A stretch of 64,000 nucleotides of DNA from positions 2,418,001-2,482,000 of the forward strand of contig NZ_CP178740.1 in assembly GCF_047324305.1 (NCBI RefSeq). Direction: 5' to 3'. This DNA comes from Acerihabitans sp047324305 (lineage in GTDB: Bacteria > Pseudomonadota > Gammaproteobacteria > Enterobacterales > Enterobacteriaceae). Both the position numbers and the translations under genes were made by a program. This document shows positions 25,711 through 34,043 of this stretch, piece by piece. How positions within the stretch are numbered: the stretch's first letter is position 1; each line of letters begins with the position of its first letter. The notes under the pieces were generated by a model that did no database searches, was not told the origin of the DNA, and saw only the letters and a program-made list of their open reading frames with translations.

Positions 25711-26451
25711 TTACGCGTTAATACCGCCGTCCACATTGATGCCGGTGCCGGTAATATGCCCCGCCGCCGGAGACGCCAGGAACGTGACCGCGGCCGCCAC
25801 GTCTTCTGCCTTGCCGTAATGGCCCAGCGCAATATACTGGCGCTGGGTCTCGGCGCCTTCGCCGTCGGCGGGGTTCATATCGCTGTCGGTGGGGCCGGGG
25901 TGGACCAGGTTAACGGTAATGCCGCGCGGGCCCAGATCGCGGGCCAGGCCGCGGGTCAGCGACAACAGGGCCGACTTGGTCATCGCATAAACGGCAATGC
26001 CCGGCATCGGCACCCGATCGGCCAGGCAACTGCCGATATTGATAATGCGCCCGCCTTGCCCCAGGTGCGGCAGCGCGGCCTGGGTGGCGACCACCAGGCC
26101 GCGGATATTGACGTTAATCATCGCGTCGATATCCTCAAGCGCCATATCCTCCAGCATGCCGCCGCGCGCGATGCCCGCATTATTGACCAGGATATCGAGA
26201 CCGCCCAGCCCGGCCACGGTTTGGCTTACCGCATCGCGTACCGCGCCGGACGATGCGCTGTCGGCCTGGATGGCCAGCCCCTTGCGGCCAAGCCGCTCAA
26301 TCTCCGCTACCACCGCGCTGGCCTTGTCGGCGGATTTTTCATAGGTAATAGCCACGTCGGCGCCGGCCCGCGCCAGCGATATCGCCATGGCCTTGCCCAG
26401 GCCGCGGCTGGCGCCGGTAACGAGCGCGCGTTTGCCTTGCAGTGAATTCAT
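25711..26451 (-). CDS. Short-chain dehydrogenase/reductase (3-oxoacyl reductase-like)
   Basis: 246 residues from ATG 26451. TGASRGLG is the dinucleotide-binding loop; NNAG, IINIGS and YAMTK give the Asn-Ser-Tyr-Lys catalytic set; the C-terminus ITGTGINVDGGINA is classic SDR. It reduces or oxidises a carbonyl/alcohol with NAD(P). It is divergent from a TetR gene, a frequent pairing in which the TetR protein represses the SDR. Confidence 0.87.
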   Translation of the reverse strand: MNSLQGKRALVTGASRGLGKAMAISLARAGADVAITYEKSADKASAVVAEIERLGRKGLAIQADSASSGAVRDAVSQTVAGLGGLDILVNNAGIARGGMLEDMALEDIDAMINVNIRGLVVATQAALPHLGQGGRIINIGSCLADRVPMPGIAVYAMTKSALLSLTRGLARDLGPRGITVNLVHPGPTDSDMNPADGEGAETQRQYIALGHYGKAEDVAAAVTFLASPAAGHITGTGINVDGGINA

Positions 26452-26474
26452 GGTCGCTTCCTCTTTATGTGTTA

Positions 26475-26545
26475 ATCGATACAAAAATAACTTAAACGGA
26501 ATTGCCGCCGAAGATCAAGCGTATTATTATAATGATCGACACATA
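26475..26545. promoter_or_regulatory. Direct repeat ATCGAYACAWA between SDR and TetR genes
   Basis: ATCGATACAAA (26475-26485) and ATCGACACATA (26535-26545) are direct repeats 60 bp apart, one near each divergent promoter. Operator function for the TetR protein is inferred. Confidence 0.4.
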
Positions 26546-26568
26546 ATTAATGAGGGCAGGCGCAGGTT

Positions 26569-27249
26569 ATGGCGGCACGAGGACGACCCAGGGGTTTCGA
26601 TCGCGAGGCGGCGTTGGCCGCGGCAATGAGACTCTTCTGGCAGAAGGGGTACACCGCGACGTCAATGGCGGAGCTCTATCAGGCGATGGGTATTCATTCG
26701 CCAAGCCTGTATGCCGCATTCGGCAATAAGGAAGACTTGTTCCTGGAAGCCGTGGCCTGCTACGAAAAATCTATCGCGCCACTGATATGGTCGCCGCTGG
26801 ATACCGCGCCGACCGCGCGTGAAGCAGTGGGGGAATGGCTGAAATGCTCGGCGCGTATCCTGACCCGGGACGCGTGGCCGCCAGGCTGTATGGTGACGCT
26901 GTCGAATGTGGCGGGTGAAGGATACGCGCGGCTGGGCGAGCAGGTGAAACGATCGCGCCAGCGCGGTATCGATAAGCTCACCGCCCGGCTGGATCAGGCG
27001 GTGGCGGAGCGGGAGCTGGCGGCCGGCATCGATACCGCGGCGCTGGCGCGGATGTACTTTAGCATCCAGCAGGGGATGTCCATCCAGGCACGCGACGGCG
27101 CCGGTTTCGCTACGCTTGACGCCATGGCGGATATGGCGCTGGCGCTATGGCCGGCGGCCCAGGCCATGACGAGCCATGGTGTCCAGGGCGACATCCCCAG
27201 GCAGGGACAAAAGAATGCCGGCGCCTTGATTACTCGGCATCGCCGTTAA
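26569..27249 (+). CDS. TetR-family transcriptional regulator
   Basis: 226 residues. The N-terminus RGRPRGFDREAALAAAMRLF and the HTH SMAELYQAMGIHSPSLYAAF are typical of the TetR branch that controls oxidoreductases (AefR/ComR-like). The C-terminal ligand domain is all-helical. The last 20 bases overlap the convergent permease gene. It is likely the repressor of the divergent SDR gene. Confidence 0.87.
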   Translation: MAARGRPRGFDREAALAAAMRLFWQKGYTATSMAELYQAMGIHSPSLYAAFGNKEDLFLEAVACYEKSIAPLIWSPLDTAPTAREAVGEWLKCSARILTRDAWPPGCMVTLSNVAGEGYARLGEQVKRSRQRGIDKLTARLDQAVAERELAAGIDTAALARMYFSIQQGMSIQARDGAGFATLDAMADMALALWPAAQAMTSHGVQGDIPRQGQKNAGALITRHRR

Positions 27250-28555
27250 AATGTAATACCGGCGCCGGCTGCCGGTGGGTGCGACGGAACCCGTACAGGC
27301 GCAGCCCGCCTAACGCCAGCCAGATCAGGCCTAATATCATGGCGGTTTTATCCAGGCTGACCAGCAGCCATAAGGTCGCGACGGCGCCGAACGCCGGGCA
27401 AACCAAATAGAGCAGGGTGGACAGGGGGTCTCGCCGGCGCTGGCGGATGAAGTAGTGGCTGATAACGGACACATTGACCAGGGTAAAGGCCAGGAAAGCG
27501 CCGAAATTTATAAATGACGTGGAAGTGGTGACGCTCATGAACAAGGCGAGCAGGGCGACCGCGGCGCAAAGCAGGATGGCGTTCGCCGGGGTATTACAGC
27601 GTCCCAGCCTGCCCAGGACCCGGGGCAGCACGCCGTCGCGGCCCAGGGTATAGATAAGCCGGCTGGCGCTGGCCTGGGCGGCGATACCGGAGGCGAACTG
27701 GCCGAAGACCAGGCCAATCATAAACAGGGTGACGAAAATATCGCCGCCAATATTGCGCGCAATCTCAAATGCGGCCGCGTCGGTATTCGCGAATGCCGCG
27801 CCGGGGTGCGCCAGCTGTACGCACCAGGACACCGCGATAAAAATAATGCCGCCGATAAGCGTAATCAGCATAATGGCGCGCGGAATACTGCGTTTGGCGT
27901 CTATGGTTTCTTCCGTCAGGGTGGTAATGGCATCAAACCCGAGGAAGGAATAACAGGCCACGGCGGCGCCGGCGACCAGCAGCGGCAGCAGATGGGCGCC
28001 GCCGGCGGTAAAGGGCGCCAGGCTCCAGAACGGCCGGGACGCGTCGCCCCAGATATAATGCACCGCGAGAGCCACAAAGGCCGCCAGCACCAGCAGTTGC
28101 ACTATCATCAGCAGGCTGTTGACGGCGCTGGCGACTTTCAGGCCGATAATATTGATACATGTGGTCACGGCGATAAACGCCAGCAGCCATACGTACTGCC
28201 CAACGGCGGGAAACGCCGAGGAGAGGTAGACCGCGCCGATAAGCCAGATCACCATCGGCAGGAACAGGTAATCAAGCAGTATCGCCCACCCGGCGAGAAA
28301 GCCCAGGTTATCGCTGATGGCATTGCGCACGTACATATAGGCGGAACCCGCCACCGGGAAGGCGCTGGCCATCCGGCTGTAGCTAAACGCGGTAAACAGC
28401 ATGGCCACCAGGGCCAGCACATAGGCGCCGGGCACATGGCCGTCGGTAATCTGCGCCAGCACGCCAAAGGTGCCCAAAACGATAATCGGCGTCATATAGG
28501 CCAGGCCGAACAGCACCAAATGACCGGTGGTAAGCGTCTTTTTAAATGCCGACAT
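27230..28555 (-). CDS. APC-superfamily amino acid/polyamine permease (PuuP-like)
   Basis: 441 residues from ATG 28555 (GGGAG 7 bases upstream), about 12 membrane helices. It resembles E. coli PuuP along its length: GLAYMTPIIVLGTFG, DGHVPGAYVLALVAM, ILLDYLFLPM, SFLGFDAITTLTEET and INFGAFLAFTLVNVSV. PuuP imports putrescine, so a polyamine, amine or amino acid is the likely substrate. It is the second gene of an operon with a carbon-nitrogen hydrolase. Confidence 0.83.
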   Translation of the reverse strand: MSAFKKTLTTGHLVLFGLAYMTPIIVLGTFGVLAQITDGHVPGAYVLALVAMLFTAFSYSRMASAFPVAGSAYMYVRNAISDNLGFLAGWAILLDYLFLPMVIWLIGAVYLSSAFPAVGQYVWLLAFIAVTTCINIIGLKVASAVNSLLMIVQLLVLAAFVALAVHYIWGDASRPFWSLAPFTAGGAHLLPLLVAGAAVACYSFLGFDAITTLTEETIDAKRSIPRAIMLITLIGGIIFIAVSWCVQLAHPGAAFANTDAAAFEIARNIGGDIFVTLFMIGLVFGQFASGIAAQASASRLIYTLGRDGVLPRVLGRLGRCNTPANAILLCAAVALLALFMSVTTSTSFINFGAFLAFTLVNVSVISHYFIRQRRRDPLSTLLYLVCPAFGAVATLWLLVSLDKTAMILGLIWLALGGLRLYGFRRTHRQPAPVLHFNGDAE

Positions 28556-28618
28556 GGAAAACTCCCGTGTGTGTTTAGTTTTACTAAACATCAAGTTTAA
28601 AAAGTGAACGTTAAGCCG

Positions 28619-29431
28619 TTAAAGCGGCCACCAGCGTTGCCCGTCGGGGCAGGTTTCCATATGGCCGGATAACATGAGCCGGCGGTCCTTGAGATAGTGA
28701 TATTGGCTGCGGGCTTTTTCCGGCAGGGTAAAATCCAGCGTGACCCTGAGCGTCGCCTCCTGCCTGCCCAGCGCGCCGAGCAGGTTGCCATAGGGATCCA
28801 CCACCGCGCTTTCGCCGGCAAACGTGAAACCGGCGCCGGCGCCGGCGCGGTTGGTCATCGCGAAAAAAATCTGGTTTTCGAACGCCCGGGCCAGCGCCGC
28901 ATGCCTGTGTACCGGACCGTAGGGATCCATATTGCCATTGGTCACGACCAGCAGATCGCAGCCCATGGCGGCCAGGGCGCGGGCGGTTTCCGGGAATTCA
29001 ATGTCATAACAGATAAGCAGCCCGATCCGCTTGCCGCGCCACAGGCCGCATACCAGGCGATCGCCGGCCAGCACCAGCGCGCGTTCATCCGGCCATAAAT
29101 GGGTTTTGCGGTATTTAAACGCCACGCCGTCTTCCGGGGTGATAAAAACCGTGGTGTTGAAGACGCCCTGTTCATCCCGTTCCAGCAGGCCGATGGCGAT
29201 GGCGATATCGCGCCGGACGCTGAGTGCCTTAAGCGTTGCGATCTCCGGCCCGTCCAGCCGCAGGGCGCGATCGTCCACATGGCCGTTTTCGGCAAAGCCG
29301 GTCAGAAAGGTTTCCGGAAAAATCACCAGCTGTGTTTGCGGACTGCAACATTCGATATGCATTACTGCCTGCGCCATATTGCCTTTGATATCACCCTCGC
29401 GGTTGCGTGCCTGTATTAATTCAAGCTGCAT
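28619..29431 (-). CDS. Carbon-nitrogen hydrolase (nitrilase superfamily amidase)
   Basis: 270 residues. The Glu-Lys-Cys catalytic triad is visible: FPETFLTGF, KYRKTHLW and LLICYDIEFPE. NGNMDPYGPVHRHAALARAF is the usual following block. The family hydrolyses amides, carbamoyl amines or nitriles. Its position before a PuuP-like permease suggests use of an imported amine or amide, perhaps as a nitrogen source. AAGGA precedes the start. The LuxR gene is divergent. Confidence 0.83.
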   Translation of the reverse strand: MQLELIQARNREGDIKGNMAQAVMHIECCSPQTQLVIFPETFLTGFAENGHVDDRALRLDGPEIATLKALSVRRDIAIAIGLLERDEQGVFNTTVFITPEDGVAFKYRKTHLWPDERALVLAGDRLVCGLWRGKRIGLLICYDIEFPETARALAAMGCDLLVVTNGNMDPYGPVHRHAALARAFENQIFFAMTNRAGAGAGFTFAGESAVVDPYGNLLGALGRQEATLRVTLDFTLPEKARSQYHYLKDRRLMLSGHMETCPDGQRWWPL

Positions 29432-29519
29432 ACACTGTTATCCTTTGTGCATATTTATGGCGTTAATCATTAGTCCGATTATGCATGTAGGGATATGCTT
29501 GCCTATAACACGAACGGGG

Positions 29520-30308
29520 ATGACTCAAATGGGTGATAAGCTTTACTTATCAATGGAGGACCTGGCCTGGCACCATGATATCGGGCTGCTGATCGATAGC
29601 CTGGACCAGGCGGATTTTTGGCTGAAAGCCGCGCGCTATTTGCATGGACGGCTGGTATTCGATAATTGGGTGGCGCTGCTGTTTATCCGCGACGCGCCGC
29701 CGGTGATCTTCGCCGAAAGTGATGAAAGTGACGGCAGCGACGCCAAATTGTTTTTGGATTATCAGAAAGGCCTATACCTGCTGGACCCCTTTTACCTTGG
29801 CGTATGGGCCAATCCGCGCAGCGGGCTGCAGCGCCTGGACGAGGTGGCGCCGATCCATTTTCGCGACTCCGAGTATTACCGCCGTTATTTCCAGCGCAAT
29901 ATCGTCGAGGATGAAGTGCAGTTAAACCTGGTGTTGGATGAGCGGCGAATTTTATGTTTATCGCTGGGCGGGGCGCGGCGTTTCAGCGATCATGACATGG
30001 GCCTCCTGCGGCTGTCCGTGGCCTGGCTGCTGCCGCTGATGCGCCAGCGCATGCGTTTTGAAACCGCCCGCGCCGAGAGCGTGGCCTCTCCTTTCCTGAC
30101 CGGCCTGCCGGGCACCGAAATGCTGACCGAACGCGAAAGCGAGGTGACGCAGCTCATGTTAAGCGGCTGCTCCACCAAGGAAATCGCCCGTCGCCTGTGT
30201 ATCTCCATCGAAACCGTGCGCGCCCATAAAAAGCATATCTATGCCAAGCTGGGCGTGAAAACGCAGTCGGAATTATTTGTGCTGTTTTGGCAGGGGCGGC
30301 AGGAGTGA
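29520..30308 (+). CDS. LuxR-family transcriptional regulator
   Basis: 262 residues if it starts at ATG 29520 (a second ATG is at 29529); the open frame extends upstream but antisense to the amidase gene and is not used. The C-terminal HTH is LTERESEVTQLMLSGCSTKE followed by IARRLCISIETVRAHKKHI. The N-terminal 190 residues are a sensor of unknown ligand. It is divergent from the amidase/permease pair and likely controls it. The 3' end lies directly beside the IS3-family remnant. Confidence 0.8.
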   Translation: MTQMGDKLYLSMEDLAWHHDIGLLIDSLDQADFWLKAARYLHGRLVFDNWVALLFIRDAPPVIFAESDESDGSDAKLFLDYQKGLYLLDPFYLGVWANPRSGLQRLDEVAPIHFRDSEYYRRYFQRNIVEDEVQLNLVLDERRILCLSLGGARRFSDHDMGLLRLSVAWLLPLMRQRMRFETARAESVASPFLTGLPGTEMLTERESEVTQLMLSGCSTKEIARRLCISIETVRAHKKHIYAKLGVKTQSELFVLFWQGRQE

Positions 30309-30628
30309 TGTCGGCCCGCTTCCCCGGGCAGGCTCTTAAAATCGTCCGTAATCAGCAGCGCGGCGGCTTTTTTCAGGATATCCCTTTCCATCTCCAGGCA
30401 CCTGATGCGTTCCTCAAGCTCCTGGATGCGCTGCTGATCCGCCGTGACCGCCATGCCCGGCGGCATGATGCCGCTGCGTTCAGCCCGCAGCTGCGCGACC
30501 CAGCGGTACAGTACGTTTTCGTTGACCCCGGTGGCGTCACAGGCTTCCTTGTAGGTATGGTTTTTATCGAGCACCAGGCTTGCGGCCTCCCGCCTGAACT
30601 CCATGCTGAATGTTGTTTTTCTGGTCAT
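30239..30628 (-). pseudogene. IS3-family transposase OrfA remnant
   Basis: From ATG 30628 the product begins with the IS3-type HTH (TTFSMEFRREAASLVLDKNH; ATGVNENVLYRWVAQLRAER) and the leucine-zipper segment RIQELEERIRCLEMERDILKKAAALL. Homology stops about there (near 30345); the rest of the frame runs antisense into the 3' end of the LuxR gene. No orfB or clear terminal inverted repeats are present, so the element is truncated and inactive. Confidence 0.8.
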
Positions 30629-30629
30629 C

Positions 30630-30984
30630 AGGACATCCTTTTTAATCCGGCGATTATATCGCCTATCAGGACGCCCGGCATTAGTAGCACCCCCTGCCGT
30701 TGCCGCGCGGCCGTCCCCGGCGGCCACGCTTAACCAACAATCTCGGCCAGGGGATTATTCCCGGCCGGCCGGAGAATAATCATGCTTCCTGCCGTTTCGT
30801 TCCTGTGCCGTTTAACCGTTTCTTTGCGATCTTCGCAGGGATAAAACCTGACTGGCTCGCTGAAAGAATCAATTATCTCGCACGCTATAAGGCGGGAAAT
30901 GCTATTTCGCGGGACGCCTGTCCCAGCGAATAATTTCGGGGCGGCAGCGATGCCGGTTTGACGCTTTGCGCAGGGACCACGCCG
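30630..30984. other. Intergenic region after the IS remnant
   Basis: About 350 bases. A 15-base hairpin GGCGAT/ATCGCC near 30650-30664 may belong to the end of the former IS element. Short open frames here have no supporting start. No other feature is evident until the 11-bp repeats at 30985. Confidence 0.4.
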
Positions 30985-31024
30985 TCGTCATAACTTTGTC
31001 ATGATTGCGTCAGGCCGGTGTCAG
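30985..31024 (+). promoter_or_regulatory. Four 11-bp-spaced GTCA repeats (OmpR/PhoB-family binding array)
   Basis: GTCAT at 30987 and 30998, then GTCAG at 31009 and 31020, give four repeats with an exact 11-bp period, about 75-115 bases before the hydrolase start. OmpR/PhoB-family regulators bind such in-phase direct repeats; the 7-mers (e.g. TTGTCAT) also resemble half-sites of the Pho box. The regulator could be the response regulator encoded at 31904 or PhoB. Confidence 0.65.
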
Positions 31025-31099
31025 CGCCGGGGCCGTAAACTCCTTACCTGAAACAAGTGGTACAGACCACTGCCACCACGGTATATGGAGCTTAAAATC

Positions 31100-31870
31100 A
31101 TGCGTATTTTGTTAACCCGTACTATGTTGTCATCCGCCGCCTGCGCGCTTTTGCTTACGGCAGGCATGGTTTCCGCCCAGGCCGCGCCGGTCAGGAATAT
31201 CGTCCTGGTGCACGGCGCATTTGTCGGCGGCGCCGGCTGGCGGCCGGTGTATGATATTTTGACCAGGGACGGCTATCACGTCACACTGGTGCAGGAGCCG
31301 CTGACATCGTTCCCGGAAGATGTGGCCGCCGCCAAACGTACGCTGGCCATGCAGGACGGTCCGGCGGTGCTGGTGGGGCATAGCTACGGCGGCGCCATCA
31401 TTACGCAGGCGGGTAACGATTCCCATGTCGCCGGCCTGGTGTATATCGCGGCCCACGCCCTGGATAATGGCGAAACCGAGGCCAGTAACGGTAAAAAAAT
31501 GCCCAACACCGCGCGACCTTTCGCCAAAACGCCCGACGGCTACCTGTACATCAACCCGGCAAATTATCCGGCGGATTTCGCCGCCGATCTGCCGCGCAAA
31601 CAGGCCGAGTTCGAGGCGCAGGCGCAGATGCCGACCTCGGCCAGCGTATTTACCGCCAATATTGCCGACCCGGCCTGGAAAACCAAGCCGAGCTGGTACA
31701 TGGTGGCGCAGGCCGACAAAATCATCAGTCCCGACCTGGAGCGGATGTATGCGGCGCGGGCGCATAGTCATACGGTGGAAGTCGCCGGCGCCAGCCATTC
31801 GGTATACGAATCCCATCCCCAAGAGGTCGCGGCGCTGATAGAACAGGCGGCGCGCCATGCGTTAGACTAA
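31100..31870 (+). CDS. Secreted alpha/beta hydrolase
   Basis: 256 residues from ATG 31100 (TGGAG 9-10 bases upstream; the in-frame ATG at 31085 has no ribosome site). The first about 29 residues are a signal peptide with a cut after AQA. The fold begins with NIVLVHGAFVGGAGW, the nucleophile elbow is VGHSYGG (Ser95), and the catalytic His is in GASHSVYESHP. An esterase-type activity in the periplasm is expected. It is the first gene of an operon with a two-component system, which probably responds to a related envelope signal. Confidence 0.85.
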   Translation: MRILLTRTMLSSAACALLLTAGMVSAQAAPVRNIVLVHGAFVGGAGWRPVYDILTRDGYHVTLVQEPLTSFPEDVAAAKRTLAMQDGPAVLVGHSYGGAIITQAGNDSHVAGLVYIAAHALDNGETEASNGKKMPNTARPFAKTPDGYLYINPANYPADFAADLPRKQAEFEAQAQMPTSASVFTANIADPAWKTKPSWYMVAQADKIISPDLERMYAARAHSHTVEVAGASHSVYESHPQEVAALIEQAARHALD

Positions 31871-31903
31871 ACCGTGGCCGCGACAGGCCGCGCCGGAGAT
31901 TAT

Positions 31904-32578
31904 ATGAAGATTCTCGTCATCGAAGATGAACCCAAGGCCCGGGACTATATGCGCAGCGGCCTGACCGAATCAGGTTATGTGGTCGACGTGGCGTCGGGCG
32001 GCGTGGACGGCCTGCATATGGCCCTGGAAGAACGCTACGATCTGATCCTGCTGGATGTGATGATGCCGGGAATGGATGGCTGGTCGGTGATGGAGGTGAT
32101 GGACAAACGGATTGATACCCCGGTGATCTTCCTCACCGCCAAAGGCACCCTGGAGGATAAACTCAAAGGGCTGGCGCTGGGCGCGGACGATTACCTGGTA
32201 AAGCCGTTTTCCTTCGCCGAGCTGCTGGCGCGCATCCGGATTGTTTTGCGGCGCGCGGGACAGGGCCGGCAGGATGACGTGCTGGCTGTCGCCGATTTGC
32301 AGATGGATGTCGCCAAACGGCGCGTGGAGCGCAACGGTGTGCGCGTCGACCTCACCAACAAGGAGTTTAACCTGTTGCATCTGTTTATGCTGAGCCCGGG
32401 GCAGGTGCTGACCCGCTCGCTGATTGCCTCCAGGGTGTGGGATATGAATTTTGACAGCGACACCAACGTGGTGGATGTGGCGGTGCGGCGTCTGCGGCAG
32501 AAAATAGACGAGCCGTTCGGCAAGCCATTGATCCATACCGTCCATGGGGTGGGTTATCGCTGTGAAGACGAAACATGA
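31904..32578 (+). CDS. OmpR-family response regulator (heavy-metal CusR-like group)
   Basis: 224 residues from ATG 31904 (GGAG upstream). The receiver domain has acidic residues near 8-9, the phosphorylated Asp51 in LILLDVMMPG and Lys in VIFLTAKGT. The C-terminal winged helix (VDLTNKEFNLLHLF, SDTNVVDVAVRRLRQKID) is of the OmpR/PhoB type. Its stop overlaps the kinase start by 4 bases. The 11-bp repeat array before the hydrolase gene is a candidate binding site. Confidence 0.9.
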   Translation: MKILVIEDEPKARDYMRSGLTESGYVVDVASGGVDGLHMALEERYDLILLDVMMPGMDGWSVMEVMDKRIDTPVIFLTAKGTLEDKLKGLALGADDYLVKPFSFAELLARIRIVLRRAGQGRQDDVLAVADLQMDVAKRRVERNGVRVDLTNKEFNLLHLFMLSPGQVLTRSLIASRVWDMNFDSDTNVVDVAVRRLRQKIDEPFGKPLIHTVHGVGYRCEDET

Positions 32579-33972
32579 AACGTTTCTCGCTGACCTCCCG
32601 CCTGTCATCGGCCCTGGCCATGCTGGTCATGCTGGTCATGGCCACCGTCGGATACGCCCTGTACCGTACTCTTGAGCAACAGCTGATTATCCGCGACGAC
32701 GGGGCGCTAATCACCCGCGTCGAGCAGATCCGTACCCTGTTGCTCAATGAAGACGTCATGACGCTGATTCACGATAAGCCCGGCCTGTTTGCCAATATGC
32801 TCGGCAATACGGAGTCGTTATTGGTGCTGCAATTTACCGACCGGCCCCCCCTGATTGAAATCAATCCCGGCCATTCGCCCATTCCGCACATCAATCCGGT
32901 GCCCGCGGACGCGCCCCTGACGCTCGCCGCCGTACAGCATGCGGTGGCCGCCGGCGGCATTCCCTTTATTTCCGCCTCCGCCCTGGCAAACGTCGCCAGC
33001 GCGCCTTATCAGGTAAAAATCACCACCGGCCGCCTGATGTCGGAGCGCACCCGTACCCTGGACATGTACCGCAACCAGATCATCCTCGTCGCGTCGATCG
33101 CCACCGTGCTTACCGCGCTGCTGGCCTGGATTTTCACCCGCCGGGGTCTGGCGCCGCTGCGCCGCCTGGCCGCTGAAACCGCCATGATGGATGTCCGCTT
33201 TTTGTCCAGGCGCATCGGTATCACCCATGCGCCGCCCGAACTGCGGGAACTGATCGCGGCGTTTAATACCATGCTGGAACGGCTGGAAATCAACTTTCGC
33301 CAGCTTAGCCAGGTATCCGCCGATATGGCCCACGACCTGCGCACCCCCATCGGCATACTGCTCGGGCAAACGGAAGTGGCGATGCGGTTCAAACGTGATA
33401 ATGACTATTATGAAAACCTGCTGGGCTCGAATTTCGAAGAACTGCAGCGCCTGGCAAAAATGATTGACAATATGCTGTTCCTGGCCCGGGCCGGGGATGC
33501 GGGCCATGCCATCCAGCGCGTGGTGCTGTCGTTAGCGGACGAATTCGGGCGTTTGAGCGAGTATTTTGAAGGGCCGGCCGGAGAACGCGGCCTGACGCTG
33601 GTCTGTGCGCGGGACGGCGCCACGGCGTGGGCCGACCCCGAGCTGCTGCGCCGCGCCCTGGCCAATCTGCTGGCCAACGCGATACGTTATGCCGACGCGG
33701 GCACGGCCATCGTGCTGCGGGCCGTGCAGCAGCCTGAGGGAACCACCATCAGCGTGGAGAATACCGGCCCCGACATTGCGCCGCAGCACCTTGAACGCCT
33801 TTTTGACCGTTTTTACCGCGCGGACGCTTCGCGTACCGGCGACGCCAGCGCCAGCGGGCTGGGTTTGTCCATTGTCCGCAGCATCATGATGCTGCATCAG
33901 GGCAGGTGGCATGCGCAAAGCGGTAAACGGCTCACCCGGTTCAGCCTGTTTTTCCCGGCAAAACCGCGGTAA
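32575..33972 (+). CDS. Sensor histidine kinase (CusS-like)
   Basis: 465 residues. Two membrane helices (about 12-32 and 167-187) frame a periplasmic sensor of about 135 residues; a HAMP segment follows. The H-box is DMAHDLRTPIG with His253. The ATPase domain has an N-box (LANLLANAIRYA), ENTGPDI and the G-box GLGLSIVRSI. It phosphorylates the response regulator translated just before it (ATGA overlap). The signal is unknown; the group includes metal-sensing kinases. Confidence 0.9.
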   Translation: MKRFSLTSRLSSALAMLVMLVMATVGYALYRTLEQQLIIRDDGALITRVEQIRTLLLNEDVMTLIHDKPGLFANMLGNTESLLVLQFTDRPPLIEINPGHSPIPHINPVPADAPLTLAAVQHAVAAGGIPFISASALANVASAPYQVKITTGRLMSERTRTLDMYRNQIILVASIATVLTALLAWIFTRRGLAPLRRLAAETAMMDVRFLSRRIGITHAPPELRELIAAFNTMLERLEINFRQLSQVSADMAHDLRTPIGILLGQTEVAMRFKRDNDYYENLLGSNFEELQRLAKMIDNMLFLARAGDAGHAIQRVVLSLADEFGRLSEYFEGPAGERGLTLVCARDGATAWADPELLRRALANLLANAIRYADAGTAIVLRAVQQPEGTTISVENTGPDIAPQHLERLFDRFYRADASRTGDASASGLGLSIVRSIMMLHQGRWHAQSGKRLTRFSLFFPAKPR

Positions 33973-34018
33973 AACCATTGCCGGGAATATATTTCATAAA
34001 AGTGGCATATCCGGCAAA

Positions 34019-34043
34019 CATATTTGATAATTAATCAAATATG
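34019..34043. promoter_or_regulatory. Perfect inverted repeat enclosing the LysR start codon
   Basis: CATATTTGAT (34019-34028) and ATCAAATATG (34034-34043) flank AATTA; the second arm ends in the ATG. T-N11-A sites of this sort are LysR targets, so the protein probably represses its own gene. No ribosome site is visible before this ATG. Confidence 0.6.

Noticed and set aside
29031..29519. N-terminal extension of the LuxR gene
   Set aside because: It lies antisense to the amidase gene and has no family resemblance; the regulator begins near 29520.
30700..30933. Rightward 77-codon frame after the IS remnant
   Set aside because: Proline/arginine-rich beginning with no ribosome site and no family resemblance.
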